Assembly (NCBI GenBank): GCA_902806395.1
Contig: CADCWH010000060.1
Location: forward strand, 1-6,002
From: an uncultured Thermomicrobiales bacterium
Lineage (GTDB): Bacteria > Chloroflexota > Chloroflexia > Thermomicrobiales > UBA6265
DNA length: 6,002 bases
Direction of reading: 5' to 3'
In this document: positions 1-6,002 of the stretch, one piece after another
Position numbering within the stretch: the stretch's first letter is position 1
Layout of the letters: every line of letters begins with the position of its first letter
Notes under the pieces: generated by a model
What the model was told of the DNA's origin: nothing
Database searches by the model: none
Seen by the model: the letters and a program-made list of their open reading frames with translations, nothing else
Program-made: the position numbers and the translations under genes

Positions 1-813
1 GGTCCCCGCGACAGCCAGATGCGGGGCGGCGAACTCGGCGCCGACCTCTTCCTGATGAACGGCAAGGCCCATGAAGCCATCGCCCCGCTGCCGATCGCCG
101 AGGGCGAGCGGGTCCTGATCCGGTTGATGAACATGGGCAACATGCCTCACCCGATCCACACCCATGGCCACTCGTTCAAGATCGTGGCGACCGACGGCAA
201 TCCGGTCCCCGAGGGGTTGGAGTTGACCAAGGACACGATCCTGATCGGACCCGGGGAGCGCTACGACCTCGAACTGACCGGAGACAACCCGGGTGTCTGG
301 ATGTTCCACTGCCACATCGAGTCCCACGCCGCCAACGGGATGATGACCCTGATCGCCTACGACGGTGAGGTCCCGACCGGGCCGGTCGGCATCGTCGGCC
401 CGGCCCAGGCGCCGATCACCAGCGCCGAGCCCGGCACGACCAGCCACGGTGGCCATGACATCGCCGCGAATCCCCCCACCACCATTCCCACTTCGGTGGT
501 CCCGACCGAGACGCCCCGACCTGAGGTCGAGACGGTGGAGGCGGCCAACCAACCGGAGAGCGAAGTCGCCATCGCCCTCCGCGACGACCGCTTCGACGGG
601 GCTAACGTCTCGGTCGCCGCCGGCTCCACCGTGACCTGGACCAATGAGGGGAGCCACTGGCACTCGGTCGCCGCGCTAGACGGCAGCTTCGTCTCCAAGA
701 CCCTGGCCCCCGGCGAGTCCTTCTCCGTCACCTTGACCGAGCCGGGCGAGATCCGATACATGTGCAAGCAGCACGCCCGCCAGGGCATGATGGCCAGCAT
801 CGTGGTCACCTGA
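1..813 (+). CDS. Multicopper oxidase with C-terminal fused plastocyanin-like domain (5' end outside window)
   Basis: The frame is open from base 1, so the Met at 19 is probably internal; 270 C-terminal residues are visible. Residues ~15-125 form the last cupredoxin domain of a multicopper oxidase. HPIHTHGH (H50, H53, H55, H57) and HCHIESHAANGMM (H103, C104, H105, H109, M114) supply type-1 ligands plus the His residues of the trinuclear centre, with Met in the axial position. Such enzymes couple one-electron oxidation of a substrate to reduction of O2 to water. A Pro/Thr-rich linker (~130-185) leads to a second copper domain (~188-270) with likely ligands H221, C255, H258 and M263. That domain resembles plastocyanin and may pass electrons to or from the oxidase. 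The HCH motif argues against a NirK-type nitrite reductase. Substrate and export signal are not visible. A double cupredoxin gene follows 281 bp downstream. Family assignment is secure; physiological role is unknown. Confidence 0.93.
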   Translation, partial: GPRDSQMRGGELGADLFLMNGKAHEAIAPLPIAEGERVLIRLMNMGNMPHPIHTHGHSFKIVATDGNPVPEGLELTKDTILIGPGERYDLELTGDNPGVWMFHCHIESHAANGMMTLIAYDGEVPTGPVGIVGPAQAPITSAEPGTTSHGGHDIAANPPTTIPTSVVPTETPRPEVETVEAANQPESEVAIALRDDRFDGANVSVAAGSTVTWTNEGSHWHSVAALDGSFVSKTLAPGESFSVTLTEPGEIRYMCKQHARQGMMASIVVT

Positions 814-820
814 CGCCCGT

Positions 821-841
821 CTGGCCCGGCACTGCGGCCAG
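821..841 (+). terminator. Possible weak hairpin terminator after the oxidase gene
   Basis: CTGGCC (821-826) and GGCCAG (836-841) form a perfect 6-bp stem with a 9-base loop, starting 8 bases after the stop codon. No T-tract follows, so terminator function is inferred from position only. In DNA this GC-rich, such a short stem may be chance. Confidence 0.3.
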
Positions 842-1082
842 CGCCTCCTCCCCTTCCCCGATCGCCAGGGTGCCCGCGCGACCTCTATGGCGACCCACAG
901 TGCACCACCGAACGGTGCTCCGGCGCGGATCTCACTCGCCCATCACCGTCCCGACCAGGATGGTGACTACGGTCCGGACCAAGGACCAGGAGACAGGCCC
1001 CATAAGCGAAGTCGCGCATGATCTCCGAACACCATTGTTTCAACCCGGGTCCCTCGGCATGACCACCGTGACAATGACTACC
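842..1082. other. Intergenic spacer with two small inverted repeats; promoter not resolved
   Basis: No gene is supported here. The frame of the downstream cupredoxin gene happens to stay open back into the oxidase gene, but the translation across this stretch looks like neither a leader nor a domain. Two symmetric elements are visible: GCACC/GGTGC arms at 902-906 and 914-918 with a 7-base gap, and the perfect 10-bp palindrome GGTCCGGACC at 971-980. Either could be an operator or chance in GC-rich DNA. The promoter of the cupredoxin gene should lie here if that gene is transcribed separately, but I see no convincing -35/-10 pair and no recognisable copper-regulator box. Confidence 0.4.
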
Positions 1083-1088
1083 AAGGAG
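1083..1088 (+). promoter_or_regulatory. Ribosome binding site deciding the GTG start at 1095
   Basis: AAGGAG lies 6 bases before the in-frame GTG at 1095. The in-frame ATGs further upstream (1059 and 1074) have no comparable Shine-Dalgarno sequence. This site therefore favours the GTG start, which also places the twin-arginine motif at a normal distance from the N-terminus. Confidence 0.8.
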
Positions 1089-1094
1089 CGAGAC

Positions 1095-2369
1095 GTGACC
1101 ACCCGAGCCGCCACTGAATCCGCCGTCGTCCAGGAACTCGTCAGCCGCTACCAGGACGGCATGCTCGACCGCCGCGGTGTCCTCCGCGCCCTGGGTGCCC
1201 TGGGCATCTCCGCCGCCGCCCTACCCGCCTTCGTCCGGGCCGCCGCCGCCCAGGACGCCACCCCGGGCGCCGAGGGGCCCCCGCCTGCCGCCACCCCGGT
1301 CCTCGGCGAGCAGGCCGACGGCACCACCGTCTGGCGCGTCCTCGTCGGTGGCATGGACATGATGGCGATGCTGGAGATCAACGCCTTCCTACCGGGCGAG
1401 ATCACCGTCAACGCCGGCGACAGCATCTTCTTTGACTTCGGCCCGATGGGCGGTTTCCACAACGTCCGCTTCGGCACCGAGCCCCTGCCCCTGATAATCC
1501 CGGCCGGGGAGGGCGTCTCGCTCGACCTGCCCGCGACGCCCAGCGTCGCGGCGACCGCACCACTGCTGGCCATCAACCCGGCCGTCGTATTCGGCAACCC
1601 CGCGCCTGGGCCCCAGACCTACGACGGCACCGCCGACGTCAACTCGGGCATCTACTTCTTCCGCGATCCCAGCCAGCCGTTTGTCGTCACCCTCCCGACG
1701 GCGGGCAGCTATGAATACCGTTGTGACGTTCACCCCGGCATGGTGGGGAAGGTCACGGTTCAGGAAGCCGGCAGCGAACTGCCGATGGACCAGGCCGCGA
1801 TCGACGAGCTGGGCGCCCAGCAACTGGCCGACTACATGGAGCGGGGCGCCGCCTTCGCCGAGGAGTACGCCGCGGCGGGCACACCGGAAGCGGGCGTCCA
1901 CGAGGTCCTGGCCGGGGTCAACGATGGCCAGGTCGAGGCGCTGGCCTTCCTCCCGGCCCGCGTCGAGATCACCGCCGGCGACACCGTCCGCTGGACGAAC
2001 GGGAGTGGCATTTCCCCCCACACGGTGACCTTCCTCGGCGGCACCCCCGCTCCCGAAGACGTGGTCCCGGTCGAGGGCGCGGGTGGTCCTCCCTTGTTCG
2101 CCATCAACCCGAATACGTTCTACCCGTCCGATCTCGAGGGCAACTACACGGGCGAGGGCTACCTCAACTCCGGCTATCTGTTTGGTGAGGAGCTGGCGGG
2201 GAGGATCCAGATCCCGAACTACCAGATCCCCACCAGCTTCGAGGTGACCTTCGACACCCCCGGCGAGTACGGCTACTACTGCGTGCTCCACGCCTTCGCG
2301 CCGGAAGGTGGGGACAACACCGATGCCGCGGCCTTCGAGGGCATGGTTGGGGTCGTCGTCGTCTCGTAG
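1095..2369 (+). CDS. Tat-exported protein with two cupredoxin (plastocyanin/azurin-like) domains
   Basis: The product is 424 aa from GTG 1095. Residues ~25-52 are a twin-arginine leader: DRRGVL with R26-R27, an Ala/Leu-rich core, and probable cleavage in the AAAAQ stretch. Cupredoxin 1 (~70-224) has H122, C210, H213 and M216 (RCDVHPGM) as likely type-1 copper ligands. A predicted helical, acidic linker (~232-261) leads to cupredoxin 2 (~268-424) with H309, C396, H399 and probably M417. Both domains carry a large insert between the first His and the Cys, with a shared pattern (AINP, an aromatic/Gly stretch, then NSGY or NSGI), so they probably arose by internal duplication. In domain 2 the His-to-Met gap is 17 residues instead of 2. 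The likely role is extracytoplasmic copper electron transfer or copper binding, plausibly with the oxidase upstream. Tat export suits cofactor loading before secretion. Partners are unknown. Confidence 0.9.
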   Translation: MTTRAATESAVVQELVSRYQDGMLDRRGVLRALGALGISAAALPAFVRAAAAQDATPGAEGPPPAATPVLGEQADGTTVWRVLVGGMDMMAMLEINAFLPGEITVNAGDSIFFDFGPMGGFHNVRFGTEPLPLIIPAGEGVSLDLPATPSVAATAPLLAINPAVVFGNPAPGPQTYDGTADVNSGIYFFRDPSQPFVVTLPTAGSYEYRCDVHPGMVGKVTVQEAGSELPMDQAAIDELGAQQLADYMERGAAFAEEYAAAGTPEAGVHEVLAGVNDGQVEALAFLPARVEITAGDTVRWTNGSGISPHTVTFLGGTPAPEDVVPVEGAGGPPLFAINPNTFYPSDLEGNYTGEGYLNSGYLFGEELAGRIQIPNYQIPTSFEVTFDTPGEYGYYCVLHAFAPEGGDNTDAAAFEGMVGVVVVS

Positions 2370-2428
2370 CGACCCCGGTGGCTACGACGGCTGTCACCGC
2401 CACCCACCCCAACGCATGAGCGGATGCG

Positions 2429-2465
2429 GAGAGACCCGGCAGCCCAATGGGCTGCCGGGTCTCTC
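2429..2465 (+). terminator. Perfect 17-bp hairpin, probable terminator of the cupredoxin gene
   Basis: Arms 2429-2445 and 2449-2465 are perfectly complementary, with an AAT loop and a core of ACCCGGCAGCCC. The hairpin begins about 60 bases after the stop codon. It is followed by GTCCTGACG, not a T-tract, so it is not a textbook intrinsic terminator. It could still stop transcription, or protect the 3' end of the mRNA. Confidence 0.7.
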
Positions 2466-2668
2466 GTCCTGACGCCCGCCGTTCTCGTCAATCGCTGACG
2501 GTCGTCCCCCCGGGACCGGGGTCATGCCGTGGGCACGGACATAAGGTCCCCCGAAGACCTAGACGTTCAACTCTCGCCCCCACCACGCCGCCGAGGCTAC
2601 ACTTGAGTGAAAATGGGCGTGCGCCACCGGTCCGGCGCGTTTCGCCATGGCCAGGGACGGCGCATCGA

Positions 2669-2705
2669 GGTGCGTCGCTCGCCCCGTCGGGGAGTCCTCA
2701 GCACC
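2669..2705 (+). other. Possible stem-loop in the protease mRNA leader
   Basis: GGTGC (2669-2673) can pair with GCACC (2701-2705), enclosing a small CCCC-GTC-GGGG hairpin at 2682-2692. It ends about 18 bases before the ribosome binding site, so it could influence translation. It matches no riboswitch class that I recognise, and GC-rich DNA forms such pairings easily. Confidence 0.2.
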
Positions 2706-2722
2706 AGCGCTCTCCCCCCACC

Positions 2723-2727
2723 AAGGA
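2723..2727 (+). promoter_or_regulatory. Ribosome binding site supporting the ATG at 2736
   Basis: AAGGA lies 8 bases before ATG 2736. This start puts a standard Sec signal peptide at the N-terminus. The frame is open further upstream to an ATG at 2607, but that would add 43 Arg-rich residues unlike any export signal. Confidence 0.65.
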
Positions 2728-2735
2728 CTTCCCAC

Positions 2736-5573
2736 ATGGAACGCGCCCCGTTCGCCGACCGTCCCCTCACCCGCTGGCTGCTCACGGCGGGGCTGCTCTT
2801 CGCCCTGCTGGCCAGCAGGGTGCCGGCCGCGAGTTCGGCGGCCCAGACGCCGCGAGACATCGCCTCCGGCCGGGTCATCGTCACTCTGCAATCGGATGCC
2901 GATCCGACGGTGATCGCGAATCGCGCGATCCGGCAGAACAATGCCGCCGTTCGCCAGGTCTACCAGACCGCGATTCGTGGCTTCGCGGCGACGTTGTCAC
3001 CGGCCGCGGCCCAGGCGCTGGCCCGTGACCCCGCGGTCCGCTCGATCACGCCGGACTATCCGGTGCAGGCGACTGCACAGACGCTTCCGACGGGGGTTGA
3101 CCGAATCGACGCGGACAAGAATTTGACCGCGTCGATTGACGGCATTGATACCCCGATCAACGTGGACATCGCGATATTGGATAGCGGGATCACAGCGCAC
3201 GGCGACCTCAATGTCGTGGGTGGGATCGATTGCACCGGTACTGGCTCGTATGTCGACGATAACGGCCATGGCACCCACGTTGCCGGCAGCGCCGCGGCCA
3301 GGGACAACGCCTCCGGTGTGGTGGGGGTGGCTCCGGGTGCTCGCGTGTGGGCGGTCAAGGTTCTCACCGCCAACGCAAGTGGCAGCTACTCCACCCTGAT
3401 CTGCGGCGTTGATTGGGTCACCCGAAATGCTGGAACCATCGCCATCGCGAACATGAGCCTGGCTGGCACAGCCCCGGCAAGCACATGCACCGCTGATCTC
3501 CTGAGCACGGACCCGTTCCACCAAGCGATCTGCCGGAGTGTCAACGCCGGAGTGACGTACACCGTCGCGGCCGGGAACGCCGCGGCCAACGCATCGGGCT
3601 ACGTCCCAGCGAGCTTCGATGAGGTGATCACCGTTTCGGCGGCAAGCGACCAAGACGGGAAGCCAGGCGGCGACTCCTTCGCCAGTTTCAGCAACTATGG
3701 CTCCGTCGTAGACATTGCGGCCCCAGGCGTGGGGATCCTCTCGACGCTCAACAACGGGAGTTACGGCACCAAGAACGGGACGAGCATGGCGAGTCCCCAT
3801 GTCGCGGGGGCCGCGGCCCTCATCATCGCGACCAACGGACGGATCGGTCCCGCCTCCGTCAAGTCCCTGCTGCTCTCGTCCCGCGAGCATTCGGCCCTCA
3901 CGGGCGATCCGGACGGGATTTCAGAGGGCATTCTCGCGGTCGGTAATGGATTCGCGCTGACCACACCGACGCAAACCCCCACGGCCACCGCGACGAAGGC
4001 GGCGACGACCACCGCCACCGCGACGAAGGCGGCGACGACCACCGCCACCGCGACTGCGCTCCCAGCCACAGCGACCCCGACCGCGACTCCGAGCAGCGGG
4101 AGCACGAACGGGAGCAAGGTCACGATCGTCGGGGCGACCCGCAGTAGCGGATCGACCTCGCCGACCTACGCCTATGACGGCAACACGACGACCTCGTGGT
4201 ACACGTCCACCTCGACGACGCCGACATCCGCCCACATCACGCTGGACACCGGCGCCACGCGAAGCCTCAGCTCGATTCGATGGCAGTTCCGGGTTTCTGG
4301 ATACGCCGATCGGATGTACATCCAGGTCTCGAACACCGGCACGAGCTGGAGCACGCTGGCGCGCCGTAGCAATGCCACCGCCGGAACCTGGCAGAGTGTG
4401 GCGACGACGACCTCCGCCCGATACGTCCGCTTCTACTTCACGAATCCGAACAGCGACCCACGGCTCGGCTACCTCGCAGAAATCGAAATCTACGCCGCCA
4501 CCTCGGCGCAGGTAGTAGGGAGTGAGAACCCGACCACGACTGAATCCGCGCCCGTGTCCCCGACCGTGTCGTCCACGGCGACCCCGCCCCTGACCGTCGC
4601 CTCCGGTGGTGCGGTGACCATTGCCAACACCGGCGGCGCCGGGGCCAACTGCCGCGTGGGTCCCAGCGTTGAGGCGAGCGTGATCGCCACTTTGGCGGAG
4701 GGAACGGTCCTGGAATCGACCGGCCCCTCGGTGGACGGCTGGCAGCCGGTGACATGCACCGGTCAGTCCGGGTTCGTGAGCGTGCTCTTCCTGGCCTCGG
4801 CGGCCGCGCTGCCCGTGGCGACGGCCGCGAGTGCGGAACATCCCACACCCACGTCGGTCGAGGCCACCGTGACGCCTCCCCCGCCGGATCCATCCGCGAT
4901 CGCGCCCGGGCGGGTCGCCACCGACGTCGCGGTCGAACCGGTCGCCACGCTCACGCCGACACCATCCGGTCCGACACCGTTCCCGGTCGCGGTGATCACC
5001 GGGTCGGCCAATACGAACCTGGCCACGGACGCCGTCGATGGTGACCGGACGACGATCTGGCGGGCAGAGACCGGCCTCGTCGAAGATGGCGCCACACTCA
5101 CGCTCGACCTCGGCGTGGTCCAGCCGGTCGGGACCCTCCGCTGGGTCACGCCCCTTACCGGACCAAGCGGTGGGCTGACTTTCCACGTCTCTGAGGACGG
5201 GGAGCGATGGATGACCGTCGGCCAGCCCGAATGGTGGGATGTCGATACGCGGTGGCGCGAGTGGGAAGTGAATGTCGCCGCTCGCTTCGTCCGATTTACC
5301 TTTGCGAACCGGGATGGACGCCCGGTCCTGGGCGGCCTAGCCGAGGTTGAGGTCCACGCCGCGACGAGCCCTCTCCGTCCCCTCGCTCTGGACACCCCGA
5401 CCCCAATCCCCGCCCCCACCCTGACTGCGGTCGAACCGACTCTGACGATCACCACTCCGGCCGATACCGTGCCGCTCCCCTCGGCCCCGCCCGAGACACC
5501 GGCGACCGACGAGCCGCCGGTCCCACCTGACCCGCCGGCGACGAACGAGCCGAATCCCGCGCTGGGCGGATAA
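2736..5573 (+). CDS. Secreted subtilisin-like serine protease (S8) with I9 propeptide and discoidin-SH3b-discoidin tail
   Basis: The product is 945 aa from ATG 2736. Residues 1-36 form a Sec signal peptide: Arg-containing N-region, WLLTAGLLFALL core, and Ala-rich cleavage region. An I9-type inhibitor/chaperone propeptide spans ~45-111. The S8 catalytic domain (~118-408) has an intact triad: D149 (ILDSGI), H178 (GHGTHVAG) and S350 (GTSMASPHVAG), with oxyanion N281 in AAGN. C166, C223, C251 and C266 could form two disulfides. A Thr/Ala/Pro linker (~409-460) contains a DNA tandem repeat. The tail holds a discoidin (F5/8 type C, CBM32-like) domain at ~461-587, a bacterial SH3 domain at ~624-688 (C639 and C674 may pair), a second, diverged discoidin domain at ~749-877, and a Pro/Thr-rich end. 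No LPXTG motif or terminal membrane helix is seen. It probably cleaves proteins outside the cell, with the tail binding carbohydrate or the cell envelope; the target is unknown. Confidence 0.93.
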   Translation: MERAPFADRPLTRWLLTAGLLFALLASRVPAASSAAQTPRDIASGRVIVTLQSDADPTVIANRAIRQNNAAVRQVYQTAIRGFAATLSPAAAQALARDPAVRSITPDYPVQATAQTLPTGVDRIDADKNLTASIDGIDTPINVDIAILDSGITAHGDLNVVGGIDCTGTGSYVDDNGHGTHVAGSAAARDNASGVVGVAPGARVWAVKVLTANASGSYSTLICGVDWVTRNAGTIAIANMSLAGTAPASTCTADLLSTDPFHQAICRSVNAGVTYTVAAGNAAANASGYVPASFDEVITVSAASDQDGKPGGDSFASFSNYGSVVDIAAPGVGILSTLNNGSYGTKNGTSMASPHVAGAAALIIATNGRIGPASVKSLLLSSREHSALTGDPDGISEGILAVGNGFALTTPTQTPTATATKAATTTATATKAATTTATATALPATATPTATPSSGSTNGSKVTIVGATRSSGSTSPTYAYDGNTTTSWYTSTSTTPTSAHITLDTGATRSLSSIRWQFRVSGYADRMYIQVSNTGTSWSTLARRSNATAGTWQSVATTTSARYVRFYFTNPNSDPRLGYLAEIEIYAATSAQVVGSENPTTTESAPVSPTVSSTATPPLTVASGGAVTIANTGGAGANCRVGPSVEASVIATLAEGTVLESTGPSVDGWQPVTCTGQSGFVSVLFLASAAALPVATAASAEHPTPTSVEATVTPPPPDPSAIAPGRVATDVAVEPVATLTPTPSGPTPFPVAVITGSANTNLATDAVDGDRTTIWRAETGLVEDGATLTLDLGVVQPVGTLRWVTPLTGPSGGLTFHVSEDGERWMTVGQPEWWDVDTRWREWEVNVAARFVRFTFANRDGRPVLGGLAEVEVHAATSPLRPLALDTPTPIPAPTLTAVEPTLTITTPADTVPLPSAPPETPATDEPPVPPDPPATNEPNPALGG
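3984..4054 (+). repeat. Perfect 30-bp tandem repeat (2.4 copies) in the protease linker
   Basis: Unit 3984-4013 is repeated exactly at 4014-4043, and a third copy begins at 4044 and breaks off after 11 bases. Each unit encodes ten residues, ATATKAATTT, in the linker between the catalytic and first discoidin domains. Because the unit is a multiple of three, gain or loss of copies would change linker length without shifting the frame. Base-perfect identity suggests recent slippage or recombination. Confidence 0.92.
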
Positions 5574-5612
5574 AAGATTTTGGTGGGAAGGGGGTAGGGG
5601 CGATAGGCAGTT

Positions 5613-5632
5613 GTTCTCTCGACCCGGAGAAC
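5613..5632. terminator. Weak hairpin in the convergent spacer
   Basis: GTTCTC (5613-5618) pairs perfectly with GAGAAC (5627-5632) around an 8-base loop, between two genes that converge. It could act in both directions, but it lacks a T-tract on either side. An alternative pairing, AGGGGGT (5589-5595) with ACCCCCT (5641-5647), encloses it and could extend the structure. The spacer 5574-5672 shows nothing else beyond a G-rich stretch at 5582-5600. Confidence 0.35.
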
Positions 5633-5672
5633 GCCGCACCACCCCCTGTTGCCTGAGGTCGGCCTCTCGTCC

Positions 5673-6002
5673 CTATCCGGCCAAGGCAGTGACGATCGTC
5701 GTCACGTTGATGCGGATGATCTCGTCGTAGGTGTCGGCGTCCCCACCGAGTTCGCCGAGGGCATCGGTGTAGAGCGGCGGGGCCAGTTCGACGCCGGCCT
5801 CGTCGGCGATGCTCCGCATCAAATCGGGGTTCGAGACGTTCTCGGCAAAGATGGCGGGGACACCCGCCGCATCGATCGCATCGACCAGCTCGGCGATCTG
5901 CTGTGCTGACGGGTCGCCGCTCTCGGTCGACATCGAACTCAGCGCCGTGCCGACCACTTCGAACCCGTAGCGCCGGGCGAAATAGGCGAAGGTATCGTGT
6001 GA
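5673..6002 (-). CDS. Metal ABC transporter substrate-binding protein, ZnuA/TroA family, C-terminal part (5' end outside window)
   Basis: The frame is open to the window edge and ends at TAG (5675-5673). The 109 visible residues are the C-terminal lobe of a cluster A-I (TroA-like) solute-binding protein, which captures Zn2+ or Mn2+ outside the membrane for an ABC importer. The fragment begins SHDTFAYFARRYG, the family signature whose His (H2 of the fragment) is a metal ligand. The EN of FAENVSNPD (E54) and the Asp of PLYTDALG (D80, the usual fourth ligand) are also present. The GTG at 5957 lies inside this conserved block and is not the start. The N-terminal lobe, the other two ligands and any His-rich loop lie outside, so metal preference cannot be decided. 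The gene converges on the protease gene, so they are not co-transcribed. Permease and ATPase genes are not in view. Confidence 0.92.
   Translation of the reverse strand, partial: SHDTFAYFARRYGFEVVGTALSSMSTESGDPSAQQIAELVDAIDAAGVPAIFAENVSNPDLMRSIADEAGVELAPPLYTDALGELGGDADTYDEIIRINVTTIVTALAG

Larger units (their letters stand above)
2370..2735. other. 366-bp spacer between the cupredoxin and protease genes
   Basis: Apart from the hairpin at 2429-2465 and the region just before the protease start, I see no gene here. Frames that stay open across it give Arg/Pro-rich translations typical of GC-rich shadow frames. TACACT at 2598-2603 is a possible -10 element for the protease gene, but no matching -35 lies at the right distance, so this is weak. 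The gap and the strong hairpin suggest the protease is transcribed independently of the copper genes. Confidence 0.5.

Noticed and set aside
1..813. Copper nitrite reductase (NirK) with a fused cupredoxin
   Set aside because: The HCH motif and HPIHTHGH supply trinuclear-centre ligands of a multicopper oxidase, and the NirK-type ligand pattern is absent from the visible part.
762..1094. Upstream extension of the double cupredoxin frame to an ATG at 762, inside the oxidase gene
   Set aside because: The added residues resemble no domain or leader. GTG 1095 has a strong AAGGAG at 6 bases and gives a proper Tat signal, so the open upstream frame is a GC-rich artefact.
2607..2735. Protease start at ATG 2607
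   Set aside because: It would put 43 Arg-rich residues before the signal peptide and has no clear ribosome binding site. ATG 2736 has AAGGA at 8 bases and starts a normal Sec leader.
2598..2735. Riboswitch in the protease leader
   Set aside because: Some pairing is possible, but I find no conserved core of any class I know, such as the c-di-GMP or cobalamin types. Only a low-confidence stem-loop is listed.
3984..4054. CRISPR-like repeat
   Set aside because: The copies are directly adjacent with no spacers and lie in frame in a coding low-complexity linker.
3921..5186. 421-aa open frame on the minus strand opposite the protease tail
   Set aside because: Its translation is Arg/Gly-rich with no recognisable domain and mirrors a well-supported gene. 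It is a shadow frame of high-GC DNA, as are the 297-aa and 300-aa minus-strand frames at 2997-3890 and 1389-2291.
5582..5600. G-quadruplex in the G-rich stretch after the protease stop codon
   Set aside because: Only three runs of three or more G are present, plus one GG, so it does not meet the usual four-run pattern. At best it is a weak two-layer structure.
5649..5909. 86-aa plus-strand frame at the end of the window
   Set aside because: It lies opposite the metal-binding protein fragment, whose TroA-family motifs are clear, and has no domain features of its own.

Overview
The window is high-GC bacterial DNA. The coding style suggests a Chloroflexota bacterium of the Thermomicrobia type: Ala/Pro/Thr-rich exported proteins, TPTxTPTATAT linkers, and a Tat leader that runs into an 'AAQDATPGA' start of the mature protein. 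This is inferred from protein style only, as there is no rRNA or phylogenetic marker here.

Layout: (1) 1-813 (+) is the 3' end of a multicopper oxidase gene. Its last oxidase domain is followed by a Pro/Thr-rich linker and an extra plastocyanin-like domain. (2) 814-1094 is a spacer with small inverted repeats. (3) 1095-2369 (+) encodes a Tat-exported protein with two cupredoxin domains. It starts at a GTG with a strong ribosome binding site, and its end is followed by a perfect 17-bp hairpin. (4) 2370-2735 is a non-coding spacer. (5) 2736-5573 (+) encodes a large secreted subtilisin-like protease (S8) with an I9 propeptide, a low-complexity linker containing a perfect 30-bp tandem repeat, and a discoidin / bacterial SH3 / discoidin tail. 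(6) 5574-5672 is a short convergent spacer. (7) 5673-6002 (-) is the 3' end of a ZnuA/TroA-type metal ABC transporter substrate-binding protein gene.

All four proteins are predicted to act outside the cytoplasm. The first two are plausibly connected: a copper oxidase carrying its own cupredoxin sits beside a separate double cupredoxin, which fits an extracytoplasmic copper redox chain. The substrate and partners cannot be read from the sequence. The protease and the metal-binding protein have no evident functional tie to that pair.

The most interesting points are the oxidase-cupredoxin fusion next to the double cupredoxin, the enlarged copper-ligand loop in the second domain of that protein, and the domain order of the protease tail. 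I found no CRISPR array, mobile element, tRNA or rRNA, and no clear evidence of a wholly new system.
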